DNA of 64,000 nt from Kibdelosporangium philippinense (GTDB lineage: Bacteria > Actinomycetota > Actinomycetes > Mycobacteriales > Pseudonocardiaceae), in NCBI RefSeq assembly GCF_021390435.2, contig NZ_JAJVCN010000001.1, positions 1 through 64,000 on the forward strand, in the 5' to 3' direction. The position numbers and the translations under genes were made by a program. The notes beneath the pieces are model-generated. The model saw only the letters and a list, made by a program, of their open reading frames with translations, did no database searches and was not told the DNA's origin. Below are positions 9,991-19,543 of this stretch, piece by piece. Position 1 is the first letter of the stretch. Every line of letters starts with the position of its first letter.

Positions 9991-11494
9991 CCCGAACGGT
10001 TTCCTTTCCATTCCTCGGCGCAACGCGCCGAAACGGCCGATCGACGACAGACTCGGCGACTGGCGCGAGGTCTACGAGGCCCTCTCACCGTCCGAACGCG
10101 ACATTCAGGTCCGCAAGCAGGCAACCCGCTGTATGGACTGCGGTATCCCGTTCTGTCACTCCGGCTCGGCAGGCTGCCCGCTTGGCAACTTGATTCCGGA
10201 GTGGAACGACCTGGTTCGCCGTGGCGACTGGGAACTGGCCAGCGAGCGGCTGCACGCGACCAACAACTTCCCGGAGTTCACTGGGAAGTTGTGTCCGGCG
10301 CCGTGTGAGGCGGCCTGTGTGTTGGCCATCTCGCAGGACTCCGGCGGCGCGGTCGCGATCAAGCGGGTCGAAGAGACGATCGCCGAAGTCGCGTGGGACA
10401 ACAACACCGTGGCTGCCCGTGTGTCCACTGTGTCCTCGGGCAAGAAGGTCGCTGTCGTCGGATCGGGCCCGGCAGGGCTCGCCGCCGCGCAACAGCTGAC
10501 CCGCGCTGGGCACGAGGTGACCGTGTTCGAGCGTGACGACCGGCTAGGTGGCCTGCTGCGGTACGGCATTCCCGAGTTCAAGATGGAGAAGAAGGTCCTC
10601 GACCGGCGGCTCGCGCAGCTGCGTGCCGAGGGCACGAAGTTCGTGACCGGCTGCGAGGTCGGCGGCAGTGGACTATCCGTTGAGGAGCTTCGCGCTTTCT
10701 TCGACGCAGTGGTTCTTGCTGTCGGCGCGTTGCGCGGACGCGACGCTCCGGACATCCCCGGGCGTGAGCTCAAGGGCGTGCACCTGGCGATGGACCACCT
10801 GGTCCCAGCCAACCGTGAATGCGAAGGCGACGGACCGTCGCCGATCAGCGCAGCGGGCAAGCACGTTCTGGTGATCGGCGGCGGTGACACGGGCGCGGAC
10901 TGCTACGGCACAGCGACCCGGCAGGGCGCGCTGAGCGTGACGCAGCTCGACCAGTACCCGAAGCCACCGGACATCCGTGACGACGCGCGCTCGCCGTGGC
11001 CAGTGTGGCCGGTCGTGCTCCGGACATATCCGGCGCACGAGGAAGCGGGCGAGCGCCGGTTCGCCGTGGCGGTCAAGCGTTTCGTCGGTGACGACGAGGG
11101 CAACGTCCGTTCGGTGGAACTGCAGACGGTTCGGGTCGAGAAGGACCCGGCGACCGGCCTGCGCACGGTGACTCCGGTGTCCGACGAGGCCGAGACCGTC
11201 CTGGCGGACATGGTCCTGCTCGCGATCGGGTTCGAGGGCGTGGAACACATGCCGCTGCTCGACGGATTGGACCTGCAGCTGACCAAACGCGGCACATTGT
11301 CGTGTGGGCCGGACTGGCAGACGACCGCACCGGGTGTGTTCGTCTGTGGCGACGCGCACCGCGGTGCCTCTCTTGTGGTCTGGGCGATCGCCGAGGGCCG
11401 CTCGGTGGCCAACGCCGTGGATGCGTACCTCACCGGTGCCTCGGATCTGCCTGCTCCCGTGCACCCGACCGCATTGCCTCTGGCCGTTGTTTGA
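9983..11494 (+). CDS. gltD: Glutamate synthase small subunit
   Basis: Beta subunit, 503 residues; it passes electrons from NADPH to GltB. The GTG start at 9983 overlaps the gltB stop by 8 bp, so the subunits are translationally coupled. The N-terminal domain carries the 4Fe-4S cysteines in [15 protein letters not shown] and CPAPCEAAC. The FAD-binding glycine motif is [12 protein letters not shown] and the NADPH-binding motif is [11 protein letters not shown]. All motifs are intact. It is followed after 22 bp by the aromatic-lyase homologue on the same strand. Confidence 0.97.
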   Translation: MADPNGFLSIPRRNAPKRPIDDRLGDWREVYEALSPSERDIQVRKQATRCMDCGIPFCHSGSAGCPLGNLIPEWNDLVRRGDWELASERLHATNNFPEFTGKLCPAPCEAACVLAISQDSGGAVAIKRVEETIAEVAWDNNTVAARVSTVSSGKKVAVVGSGPAGLAAAQQLTRAGHEVTVFERDDRLGGLLRYGIPEFKMEKKVLDRRLAQLRAEGTKFVTGCEVGGSGLSVEELRAFFDAVVLAVGALRGRDAPDIPGRELKGVHLAMDHLVPANRECEGDGPSPISAAGKHVLVIGGGDTGADCYGTATRQGALSVTQLDQYPKPPDIRDDARSPWPVWPVVLRTYPAHEEAGERRFAVAVKRFVGDDEGNVRSVELQTVRVEKDPATGLRTVTPVSDEAETVLADMVLLAIGFEGVEHMPLLDGLDLQLTKRGTLSCGPDWQTTAPGVFVCGDAHRGASLVVWAIAEGRSVANAVDAYLTGASDLPAPVHPTALPLAVV

Positions 11495-11516
11495 CACCTG
11501 ACGCACAATCCGAGGT

Positions 11517-12956
11517 ATGGAAGAGCTCGTCCTCAACGGTGCGTCCCTGTCGCTGGACGACGTCGTCCGGTTCACGTCCGGTGACGTCCGGGTCAGTGTC
11601 GACCCGGCGTCGCTGGACGACGCCGAAGCCGCGTGGAAACTGCAACGCGAAGCGATCTCGCGACGCGCGGTGTACGGCCGGACCACTGGTGTCGGCGCCA
11701 ACAAATCGGTCGTCACCGAGGGCACTTCCGACGACAGCCTCCGCCTGATCCGCAGCCACGCTGGCGGTGTCGGCGATCTGATGCCGCCGGGGCTGGTCCG
11801 GGCGATGCTGTTGATCCGGCTCAACCAGCTCGCGGCCGGACGCTCAGGCGTGCATCCCAGGCTGCTGCTCGCGGTCGCCGATGCCTTGAACTCCAACAGC
11901 TTGCCAGGAATTCACCGAGTCGGCGCAATCGGCACCGGTGACCTGACGGCGTTGGCGGAGACGGCGCTCACCCTGGTCGGCGAAAAGGCCTGGGTCGCTG
12001 GGGGAATGGCGCCGGTCGAGTTCGGTGTCGGTGAGGCGCTCGGCTTCCTCAGCAGCAACGCGGCCACGCTCGCAGAGGCAGTTCTGGTCACGGTCGAGCT
12101 GCGGCAATTGTTGCGTGCCAGCCACACTGTGGCTGCTCTGTCGTACATCGCTTTGGGCGGTTCGCCGGAGCCTTACGCGTCCACTGTGCACGAAGCCAAG
12201 CCGCATCCAGGGCAGGTCGAGGTCGCCGCGGAAATGCGGCGGTTGCTGGGAATGACCGAGGTTCCCATGCCTGGTCGCCGTTTGCAGGATCCCTACGGGC
12301 TCAGGGCTTTTCCGCAAGTGCAGGGGCCAGCGTTGGATGCGCTGGCATATCTGGAACAGGTTCTGACGACCGAAATCAATGCGTCGACCGAGAATCCGAT
12401 GATTTCGGTTCAGGACAATGACGTGTACCACAACGCGCATTTCCACACGGCTTATGTGGCCACCTCGCTCGACACCGCGCGGGCGACTGTGCACACCGTG
12501 GCCGAGCTTTCCGCGGCACGACTGGGCGACCTGGTCGAACCGGATCAAACCGACCTACCGGCGTTCTTGGCGTACGGCCCGCCGGGCAGTTCCGGCGTGA
12601 TGATCCTCGAATACGTTGCGCATGACGCACTCGCGCAACTGAGGCAGGCCGCTTTGCCTGTCACATTGGGCAGTGCGGTCGTCTCGCGTGGATTGGAGGA
12701 CCACGCTTCGTTCTCGACGCAAGCCGCGCGTCAGGCCGGGCAAGTCGCTTCCGCATACCGGATTGTCCTTGGCAGCGAGCTTGTCGCGGCCGTTCGGGCG
12801 CTGCGCATGCGTGCGGCCGACTTGGTGGATGTCCCGGTTCGTGCGGCATACGAACACATGGCGGCGATCCTGGATCCACGGATGGAAGACCGGTCATTGA
12901 CCGCGGACGTGGAACGTGCCGCAGCGGCCCTAACTCAGTTGGCAGACATGGAATAA
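11517..12956 (+). CDS. HAL/PAL-family lyase homologue, altered MIO triad
   Basis: A 479-residue member of the histidine/phenylalanine ammonia-lyase family. Conserved landmarks are YGRTTGVG (Tyr53), NQLAAGRSGVHP, RLQDPYGLRAFPQVQG (Tyr260, Arg263), PGSSGVM and EDHASF. The triad that cyclises to the MIO prosthetic group, normally Ala-Ser-Gly in GASGDL, reads Gly139-Thr140-Gly141 (AIGTGDL). The usual NGT downstream is replaced by SSN (179-181). Canonical MIO chemistry is therefore doubtful; it may be a divergent lyase or mutase, or may have another role. It starts 22 bp after gltD and is followed after 8 bp by an MFS gene, suggesting co-transcription. Confidence 0.85.
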   Translation: MEELVLNGASLSLDDVVRFTSGDVRVSVDPASLDDAEAAWKLQREAISRRAVYGRTTGVGANKSVVTEGTSDDSLRLIRSHAGGVGDLMPPGLVRAMLLIRLNQLAAGRSGVHPRLLLAVADALNSNSLPGIHRVGAIGTGDLTALAETALTLVGEKAWVAGGMAPVEFGVGEALGFLSSNAATLAEAVLVTVELRQLLRASHTVAALSYIALGGSPEPYASTVHEAKPHPGQVEVAAEMRRLLGMTEVPMPGRRLQDPYGLRAFPQVQGPALDALAYLEQVLTTEINASTENPMISVQDNDVYHNAHFHTAYVATSLDTARATVHTVAELSAARLGDLVEPDQTDLPAFLAYGPPGSSGVMILEYVAHDALAQLRQAALPVTLGSAVVSRGLEDHASFSTQAARQAGQVASAYRIVLGSELVAAVRALRMRAADLVDVPVRAAYEHMAAILDPRMEDRSLTADVERAAAALTQLADME

Positions 12957-12964
12957 TTCACTGT

Positions 12965-14185
12965 GTGCGGGGGCTGAAGCAGTTCTTGGGGTTCGGAGTC
13001 GGCAGGTCAACCTGGATTCTGGCGGCCTGCCAGGCGTTCTACTTCATGGGTATCAGCATCGACCTGACGCTCACCGCGATCGTCGGCCTGAAACTCGCGC
13101 CAACTCCGGAACTCGCGACCGTTCCTCTTGCGGCGATCACGATCGTCGGCACGTTGTGTTCGGTTGGGACTGGCTTACTAGCGGCCAGGATCGGCTATGT
13201 CGCTGTGATGGTTCTCGGTGCGTGTGCTGCTGCAGCAGGTGGCGCGTTGTCGGTTTTCGCTGTCGTCAATGACTCTTTCGTTCTATTGTGCTGCGGTACG
13301 GGATTGGTCGGTGCGTACCGGTCGACAGGTGGCTACATCCGTTACATGGCAGCCGATCGTGCGCCCGGTGGTCAGCGGGAACGTGCGCTGTCGTTCATTC
13401 TCTACGGCGGTCTGGTTGCCGCGTTCGTCGGGCCTTTTGTGGCGACGACAAGTGCTGATTTCCTTGGCGTGCAATACGCGGGCGCGTACGTGATGGTCGC
13501 GGTCTTCGCGTTGACCAACGTTCCGCTGATGTTGCTGCTGCGCGCCGGAAGCAGTCGCCCGCACGAGCAGGTGGACAAGCAGGAACCAGTCCCGCTCTCG
13601 ACTGTGCGAGGATCTCGGGAGTTCTACACCGGTCTGATGTCGTTAGCGGCCGCGGGTGGTCTGATGACGATGATCATGGCGGTCGGCCCGTTGGCCAACC
13701 ATCACGCCGGACACTCGGAAAGCGTTGGCGCGGCGATCATTCAGTGGCATCTGGTCGGCATGTTCGCCCCGGCGATCGTCAGCGGCCACATCCTGTCGAA
13801 GATCGGTCCACAACGGACCGGAATGATCGGCGCGGGGCTCTTCGCGGCAGCGGCGATCGCCGGACTGACCGGAACCGGTTCGGCGAACTTCGTTCTTGCC
13901 TTGGCGCTCAACGGAATCGGCTGGAACTTCCTGTATCTGGCTGGAACAACGCTGCTGGTACGCAGTTACCCGCCGGGCAGAGGTGGCCGGATCCAAGCCG
14001 TCGCCGAAGGAACCGCACAGGTGACGGGCGTGGCCGCGTCCCTGACCGCGAGCTCGGTCTTCGTCCTTCTCGGCTGGCACGGCACGAACTGGCCGGTGTT
14101 CGGGATTTCGCTGGTGCTGCTGCTCGTGTTGTTCGTGACACGGACGTCACGCAGTACTGAAGCCGTCCTTGTGCCTGTCAAGTAG
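12965..14185 (+). CDS. MFS transporter
   Basis: A 406-residue membrane protein with about twelve hydrophobic segments arranged as two six-helix halves and a central loop around residue 200 (SSRPHEQVDKQEP). It starts with GTG only 8 bp after the lyase-homologue stop. This arrangement suggests it imports the lyase substrate or exports its product, but no substrate motif was recognised. Its 3' end overlaps the convergent HAD gene by 39 bp. Confidence 0.85.
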   Translation: MRGLKQFLGFGVGRSTWILAACQAFYFMGISIDLTLTAIVGLKLAPTPELATVPLAAITIVGTLCSVGTGLLAARIGYVAVMVLGACAAAAGGALSVFAVVNDSFVLLCCGTGLVGAYRSTGGYIRYMAADRAPGGQRERALSFILYGGLVAAFVGPFVATTSADFLGVQYAGAYVMVAVFALTNVPLMLLLRAGSSRPHEQVDKQEPVPLSTVRGSREFYTGLMSLAAAGGLMTMIMAVGPLANHHAGHSESVGAAIIQWHLVGMFAPAIVSGHILSKIGPQRTGMIGAGLFAAAAIAGLTGTGSANFVLALALNGIGWNFLYLAGTTLLVRSYPPGRGGRIQAVAEGTAQVTGVAASLTASSVFVLLGWHGTNWPVFGISLVLLLVLFVTRTSRSTEAVLVPVK

Positions 14186-14863
14186 CTCGCAGAACTTGTC
14201 GAACCGGTCCAGATGATCGTGATCTCCGGCGGGATCCGCGCAATCGCCGTACGGATCGAAGTGAACCGGCAGCAATCCGGCAGATCGGGCCCCATCGACG
14301 TCGAGCCGCGCGCTGTCGCCGAGGTAGGCGGTTTCGCCTGGATCGACGGCCATCGTGGTCAATGCGAAGTGGAAGATCCGCGGATCAGGCTTGCGGACGC
14401 CGACGATCTCTGAGTCGATGATCACCTCGACTGGTGCCGACGGTCCAGGCCCGACCTGGCAGATCTCGGCGGCAGCAAGCATTTGCTCGATCGTCCCGGC
14501 CGCGTTGGAGACAATGCCAAGCCGGAATCCCGCAGCAAGCAGTTGCTCGATTCCCTCCCGGGCATGAGGTGCGACGCGTTGCCAGGTGTGACCGTTGAAC
14601 CGTTCGACGAGCAACTCGTACACGGCCTCAGCGAACTCGGCGGACACACCGCAACTGGTCGCGAAGGTACGCCGGTACACCTCAAGGTCAGGACTACCGT
14701 TGGCGTCCAGCGCGGCGATGGCCGCATAGTGCGCACGGCGTAACTGTTCGTCGGTCGCGTTGATACCTGAATGGCCGATCGCGGCCTGCATGACGTCGGA
14801 GGACGGCAGCAGCAACACGCCGCCGACATCCAGCAGAACTGTGGTGATCCGTCGCATGTCCAT
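14147..14863 (-). CDS. HAD-superfamily hydrolase
   Basis: A phosphatase-like protein of about 238 residues. Motif I is LLDVGGVLL (the nucleophile Asp is present; the second position is Gly, as in many phosphoglycolate-phosphatase-like members), motif II is IVSNAAG, motif III is VRKPDP, and motif IV is LGDSARLD. ATG at 14863 is preferred, with GGTAGG just upstream and motif I following at once; a frame extending to 14926 would add an unrelated N-terminus. The substrate is unknown. It overlaps the convergent MFS gene. Confidence 0.85.
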   Translation of the reverse strand: MDMRRITTVLLDVGGVLLLPSSDVMQAAIGHSGINATDEQLRRAHYAAIAALDANGSPDLEVYRRTFATSCGVSAEFAEAVYELLVERFNGHTWQRVAPHAREGIEQLLAAGFRLGIVSNAAGTIEQMLAAAEICQVGPGPSAPVEVIIDSEIVGVRKPDPRIFHFALTTMAVDPGETAYLGDSARLDVDGARSAGLLPVHFDPYGDCADPAGDHDHLDRFDKFCELLDRHKDGFSTA

Positions 14864-14925
14864 CGAACCTACCGGATGGACAGGCCCGGTGGGCGTCGCT
14901 AAAGTCGAACAGGGGTGACGACTCA

Positions 14926-15936
14926 ATGTCCGAAGTGGACTGGCTGGAAGCGGGCGCTGTCCGCCTGCGTGACGCCATCACACGGTTCGTCGCCGACGGC
15001 GCGGCACCAGGTGTGATCGCGGTCGTGGGAACCCCTGACGATTCGCGGGTTGTGTCCGCGGGCGTGGTCGCGACCGGCCTCGCGGAGGTGCCGCCGACCA
15101 CCACCACGTGGTACGACGTGGCTTCGCTGACCAAACTTGTGGCAACGTGGGTGCTTGCCGGAGACCGTGAACTCAATCTGGACAAGCCGGTCAGCAGTTA
15201 CCTCGGTTCGTTGACAGGCCCGGGATCGACCATCACCGCAAGGCAGATTCTTGCCCACACCACCGGACTCCGGTCAACCACCCGTTTCGATGAGTACCTG
15301 CACAACGGAACAGACCTGGCCGAGCTGATCATCCGTGAGGACCTCGAAGCCCAGCCAGGCGAACGGCTCAAGTACATCAACCGCGGCTTCATCCTGCTCG
15401 GCCTTGTCCTTGAACGAATTCACGGTTTCAGCCTGGATGTCCTTGCCAGGGAACGGTTTTGGCAACCGTGGAGGATGGACAGCACTTGCTATGGTCCGCT
15501 GCCCGCCGGTCCTGACGTCGCACCGACCGAACGACGACTCGTTGGCGCGAGACCGGCCTGGGGCGTTGTGCATGACGAAAGCGCCGCCTTGATGGGCGGT
15601 GTCGCCGGGCATGCGGGCGTTTTCTCCACTGTGGACGATATGGCCCGTTTTGCCCGCGCCGCAGTGGAATGGGTGCGTGAGGACGCGTACGCGCGAGACA
15701 GTTTCACTGTGCACGCGACGGATGGGTCGACTCGCCGGGGCCTCGGGTGGATTCTCGTGCCGGAGAAGGAAGTGGCCTATCACCACGGTTTCACCGGAAC
15801 CAGCCTGTACCTTTCGCCGAGTACAGGCCGGTTCATTGTGGTGCTGTCCAACGCCGTGTTCGTATCCCGAGACCGTCAGCGGTTGAGGGTCATGCGGACG
15901 GAAGCACTGCGTGTCATGACTGAAACTCTGCCCTGA
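14926..15936 (+). CDS. Serine hydrolase (class C beta-lactamase fold)
   Basis: A 336-residue penicillin-recognising-fold hydrolase. The catalytic tetrad is SLTK (SxxK), the tyrosine motif is YIN (LKYINRGF), and the third motif is HHGFTG in place of KTG. There is no signal peptide or membrane anchor, so it is probably cytoplasmic, which argues for an esterase or peptidase role rather than beta-lactam resistance. Its 3' end overlaps the next, convergent gene by 23 bp. Confidence 0.87.
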   Translation: MSEVDWLEAGAVRLRDAITRFVADGAAPGVIAVVGTPDDSRVVSAGVVATGLAEVPPTTTTWYDVASLTKLVATWVLAGDRELNLDKPVSSYLGSLTGPGSTITARQILAHTTGLRSTTRFDEYLHNGTDLAELIIREDLEAQPGERLKYINRGFILLGLVLERIHGFSLDVLARERFWQPWRMDSTCYGPLPAGPDVAPTERRLVGARPAWGVVHDESAALMGGVAGHAGVFSTVDDMARFARAAVEWVREDAYARDSFTVHATDGSTRRGLGWILVPEKEVAYHHGFTGTSLYLSPSTGRFIVVLSNAVFVSRDRQRLRVMRTEALRVMTETLP

Positions 15937-16657
15937 GGTAGGTCTCGTACTTGATCACCGCCGGAATGCTGACGTTCAGCTCCCCAGGGGATGTGGTCAG
16001 CGCGCCGTACGCGGAGTCCAGCGAGAACACCAGAGCTGGCCTGTCGACCCGGTCGCTGGTCCGCCCGTCAAGGCGCAAACCGGGCAGGTCAGCGATGAGT
16101 CTCAGAACCGCGGCTCGCTCCGTTGGCAGCAGGACTCGTTCGCTGAGCAGGTGGTCGGTTGTCGCCACGAAGGTTTTGATCGGACCGATGGAGCCGGGTG
16201 GGTTCTGCCGGTACAGCCACTTCGCCAGCTCCTGCACATCGGTCGGCGGCCGCCGCGGATTGGCGATCGGGCCCCAGGACCGCTCTCCCACGCCGCCGCT
16301 GGCCGACTCCCATGCGTCCCGATCGGCTTCGCTGCGAAACTCCGGCTCGCCCGTCCGGGTCACGGACCGGCCGGAACCGTCCGGCCGCCGCCACGGCTGC
16401 CGGGTCTCGGGTTGGATGGCCGACACGGTGGAGCCCCCGCTGATCTGACTGTGTAGGTACCAGTTCCGCATCTCCATGTACTCGGTCTGCCCTGCCACGG
16501 GGATTCCGGACCGTGCGGCGTTCTCGGCGATCTCTTTCAGCACCACGTCCGCGGGACGCTGGGGTTCGAGTGGGGTAATCGCCAACGGCATTGGTGTCGC
16601 GGCCAAACCGGGCGGGGCGGCTGGGCCGACGCTGGACCACCAATATTCACAGGTCAA
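15914..16657 (-). CDS. CU044_5270-like protein, probably missing its N-terminus
   Basis: A 247-residue protein resembling the extracytoplasmic part of actinobacterial CU044_5270-family proteins (the WYLHSQISGG region, then RPDGSG and PTDVQELAKWLYRQ). Typical relatives are longer. They have a cytoplasmic N-terminal segment and one transmembrane helix and sit next to an ECF sigma factor gene. Here no helix precedes the homology and no sigma factor is adjacent. It is either a 5'-truncated remnant or a divergent soluble version; the start at 16657 is only the first available ATG. Confidence 0.6.
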   Translation of the reverse strand: MTCEYWWSSVGPAAPPGLAATPMPLAITPLEPQRPADVVLKEIAENAARSGIPVAGQTEYMEMRNWYLHSQISGGSTVSAIQPETRQPWRRPDGSGRSVTRTGEPEFRSEADRDAWESASGGVGERSWGPIANPRRPPTDVQELAKWLYRQNPPGSIGPIKTFVATTDHLLSERVLLPTERAAVLRLIADLPGLRLDGRTSDRVDRPALVFSLDSAYGALTTSPGELNVSIPAVIKYETYLRAEFQS

Positions 16658-16727
16658 CTACCCACGCCCGCCGCCAGCCTCGGCCAAACTCCGAACCCCA
16701 AGTTCCTGGCATGGACGTTCAACGCGT

Positions 16728-16770
16728 CAAGGGCGGCCCTCGCGCGTCTAACGCCGCGAGGGTGGCCTTC
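16728..16770. repeat. Intergenic stem-loop with TCTAAC loop
   Basis: CCCTCGCG (16737-16744) pairs perfectly with CGCGAGGG (16755-16762) around the loop CGTCTAACGC; the arms extend imperfectly outwards through GGCGG and GGCC. It lies between the CU044-like gene and the GPP34 gene. It has no T-tract. It resembles the CTAAC-loop hairpins at 29.2 and 35.8 kb. Confidence 0.55.
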
Positions 16771-16777
16771 ACGGCAC

Positions 16778-17425
16778 TCAGCTCCTGTTTCCCCCATAGA
16801 CCGCTGCCGCCACCGCCGCGTCCGTCCCCGAGACCAACCCGCGGAACGGCTGAACGATCACACTTTTCACCCGTTCGATCCAATCCGTACTTTGCTTTCT
16901 TGACAATTCGGGCTCACAGATATCGTCGAGCCCAACTGTCCACGCGAGCACCGCGAGAGTCGCTGTTGGCAGGTCACACCGGTTCTGGCCGAGCATCGCC
17001 GATCTGATCATGGCTCGTGGAGCCGACGCGGTACGAAGATCAGCCGGCTGGTAGTGCAGGGAATGCCTGAACATCCCACGTTTCTCTTTTGGAGTAACGA
17101 GTTCCCGGACTGTGAGATTCTCGACCACGGTATCGAAGATCCCGTCGGCGAGGTGTTCCACCCAATCGCGGATACCGTGCTGCTCCGTTTCGGCCATGAT
17201 GCGCGCGAGCATCCGGTCGGCGATCGGCTCGCCAGTGGCGTAACGACTGATCAATACCACTGTTCCGTGGTCGAGCGTGATCCTTTCGTCGAACAACAAA
17301 TCCGCGAGTATCGTCGCAGATAGACCGATGTCGAGCAGGCCACCGCGGATTCTGGCTTTCCCGTTGAACGGGTCGTGGCCAAGGAAGAACAACGATTCAC
17401 ACAGTGACAGGCCGTTCAGGCGCAC
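16778..17425 (-). CDS. GPP34-domain protein
   Basis: A 215-residue protein of the GOLPH3/GPP34 family. Relatives bind phosphoinositide in eukaryotes and are common, of unknown function, in actinomycetes. Visible family features are the N-terminal SLCESLFFLGHD segment, a LLDIGLSATILADLLFDERI helix region, and a C-terminal AVLAWTVGLDD helix. It has no signal peptide. It stands alone, divergent from the amino-acid permease across a 109-bp gap. Confidence 0.8.
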   Translation of the reverse strand: MRLNGLSLCESLFFLGHDPFNGKARIRGGLLDIGLSATILADLLFDERITLDHGTVVLISRYATGEPIADRMLARIMAETEQHGIRDWVEHLADGIFDTVVENLTVRELVTPKEKRGMFRHSLHYQPADLRTASAPRAMIRSAMLGQNRCDLPTATLAVLAWTVGLDDICEPELSRKQSTDWIERVKSVIVQPFRGLVSGTDAAVAAAVYGGNRS

Positions 17426-17534
17426 CTGGACTCCTGGTATGAAAATAAATAACGCCGAACCGATGGATAACAGCAGTACTTGATCCTATACTTCCGCGGC
17501 GTCGTGTCCAATCCCGCAGGAGGACAACCGAATC

Positions 17535-18980
17535 ATGGTGACCTCAGCGTCCAGTTTCACGCGTGGTCTTGCCAAACCCAGGCTGGGTGTCGTACAGATC
17601 GTCTTCTTCGTTGTCGCCGCGTCCGGACCGTTGTATGCAATCGCCGGTGGAATCTCGACCACGTATGCGGTCACCGGAATCATCGGTGTACCACTCGCAT
17701 TCGTCATACTCGCGCCGATTCTGGCGTTGTTCACCGTCGGTTACGGCGTTATGAGCAAGCACATCACGAACGCGGGCGCCTTCTATCCGTATGTCGCGAA
17801 CGGGATCGGCAGACCGGCGGGTGTGGCGGTGTCCTTCGTCGCGGTCCTCGCGTACAACTGCATCCAGATCGGCGTGTACGGCCTGTTCGGCTGGTCGGTC
17901 GCGGACTTCCTGAAGCAGAAGGCCGGTATCGACACCCCGTGGTGGCTGTGGGGACTGGCGATTCTCCTGGTGGTCGGCGTGCTCGGCGCGATGCGCGTGG
18001 ACCTGAACGCCAAGGTGCTCGGCGTCGTGCTCGTCCTGGAATGTGTGACGATCGTCGTGATCGACTTGGCCGGTCTGCTCAATCCCGTCGGCGGCAACTC
18101 GCTGGCGCCGTTGGAACCCGGCAACCTGTTCGTCACGGGCGTCGGTGCGGTGTTCGCGTTCTCCGTGGCGGTGTTCACGGGATTCGAGGGCGCTGCGACT
18201 TACGGCGAGGAGACTCGTGATCCCGCGCGGACCGTGGCGCGGGCTACTTATGTCGCGATCGCGCTGACCGCTGGGTTGTACGCGGTGTCTTCGCTGGCCA
18301 TGGCGGTCGGCGTTGGCCCGGCGGAGATCGTCACGCAGGCGCAGCAGCAAGGCCCGGGCGTGTTCTTCGGGATCAGCGGCCAGCATCTCGGCTCGACGGT
18401 CACCGACGTCGCCTACATCCTGTTCCTGACAAGCCAGTTCGCCTCGCTGCTGAGTTTCCACAACGCGGTCGCCCGGTATTTCTTCGCGCTGGGGCGGGAA
18501 GGCGTGCTGCCGGACGCGCTCGGCCGGACGAACCGGCGCAACGGCTCGCCGATCGTCGGCTCGCTGACCCAGACCGTGATCGCGCTGATCGTGGTGTGCG
18601 GGTTCGCGATCGCCGGCCGTGAACCGATTTTCGAGTTGTTCACGTGGCTCGGGGTGACCGCGTCGACCGGGGTCGTGCTGATCATGATCATGGTGTCGAT
18701 ATCGGTGATCATGTTCTTCCGTGGCCGAGGCGGTCAGGAAACCGTGTGGCAGCGGGTGATCGCGCCCGCGCTCGCCGCGCTGCTGCTGACCGTCATCCTC
18801 GTGCTGATCCTGGCGAACTTCGATGTCCTTGTTGGTACGCAAGAGGACTCGCTGCTGCGGTGGATCCTGCCGGGTTTGCTGTTGCTTGCCGCTGTTGCCG
18901 GATTTGTGCGTAGTGTGGTGTTGCGTAACAGCAAACCGGCTGTGTACGCCAAAGTTGGGGGAATCGGGGATAACCATTGA
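17535..18980 (+). CDS. APC-family amino-acid permease
   Basis: A 481-residue permease with about twelve transmembrane segments. The first, VVQIVFFVVAASGPL, carries the family's N-terminal signature; TGFEGAATYGEETRDP is the conserved loop after the sixth segment. A strong ribosome-binding site AGGAGG lies 9 bp before the ATG. The stop overlaps the next start as TTGA, so the GNAT gene is coupled. The substrate is not predictable from sequence. Confidence 0.92.
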   Translation: MVTSASSFTRGLAKPRLGVVQIVFFVVAASGPLYAIAGGISTTYAVTGIIGVPLAFVILAPILALFTVGYGVMSKHITNAGAFYPYVANGIGRPAGVAVSFVAVLAYNCIQIGVYGLFGWSVADFLKQKAGIDTPWWLWGLAILLVVGVLGAMRVDLNAKVLGVVLVLECVTIVVIDLAGLLNPVGGNSLAPLEPGNLFVTGVGAVFAFSVAVFTGFEGAATYGEETRDPARTVARATYVAIALTAGLYAVSSLAMAVGVGPAEIVTQAQQQGPGVFFGISGQHLGSTVTDVAYILFLTSQFASLLSFHNAVARYFFALGREGVLPDALGRTNRRNGSPIVGSLTQTVIALIVVCGFAIAGREPIFELFTWLGVTASTGVVLIMIMVSISVIMFFRGRGGQETVWQRVIAPALAALLLTVILVLILANFDVLVGTQEDSLLRWILPGLLLLAAVAGFVRSVVLRNSKPAVYAKVGGIGDNH

Positions 18981-19543
18981 CCGTTCGTACGGCCACAACT
19001 GAAGACTTACCCGAAGTTGGCGCGTTGCTGGCGGCGTCGTTCCACAAGGACCCGGTGAGCATCTGGCTGTTTCCAGACGAGGATCGCCGCGCGGCCGCTC
19101 AGCCGCCGTTCTTCAAGACATTCGCCATGCTCGCGCTCGAATCCGGCGGCTCGATCTCGTTACGGGAGGACGGACTCGCTGCCACAGTCTGGTTTCCCAG
19201 CAGTGACGACGAAGAAGACGTCCTGTCGTACTTCGACTTCCTGACTGACGAGGAACTCAAACGGTTCGGGCACCTGGCCGAACTGATGGCCGAGAACCAC
19301 CCAGACCAGGGGGAACACCAGCACTTGCAGTTCATCGCGGTGCACCCGGATCGCCAACGGCTCGGCGTCGGTGGCGCGTTGCTTGCCCACGACCTTGCCA
19401 ACCTCGACGGCGTCCCGGCTTATCTTGAGGCCAGTTCTGAGTTCAGTCCGCCGTTGTATCAACGGTTTGGCTTCGAACACATCGGGACGCCGTTCGGACC
19501 GGACCCGCAGGCCCGGATGTATCCGATGTGGCGCAAGGGTTAG
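18977..19543 (+). CDS. GNAT N-acetyltransferase
   Basis: A 188-residue single-domain acetyltransferase. The acetyl-CoA loop is HPDRQRLGVGGALL, preceded by the LQFIAV strand and followed by AYLEASSEFSPPLYQRFGF. The TTG start overlaps the permease stop by 4 bp, so the two are made together. This suggests it acts on an imported amino compound, but that is inference. It ends in a 4-bp convergent overlap with the next gene. Confidence 0.9.
   Translation: MTVRTATTEDLPEVGALLAASFHKDPVSIWLFPDEDRRAAAQPPFFKTFAMLALESGGSISLREDGLAATVWFPSSDDEEDVLSYFDFLTDEELKRFGHLAELMAENHPDQGEHQHLQFIAVHPDRQRLGVGGALLAHDLANLDGVPAYLEASSEFSPPLYQRFGFEHIGTPFGPDPQARMYPMWRKG

Noticed and set aside
8218-10023. Second long antisense frame over gltB
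   Set aside because: Same reason: no domain, and codon-position bias follows gltB.
17544-18998. 484-codon frame antisense to the amino-acid permease
   Set aside because: Charged, low-complexity translation with no homology; the permease has membrane helices, an RBS and a coupled gene.
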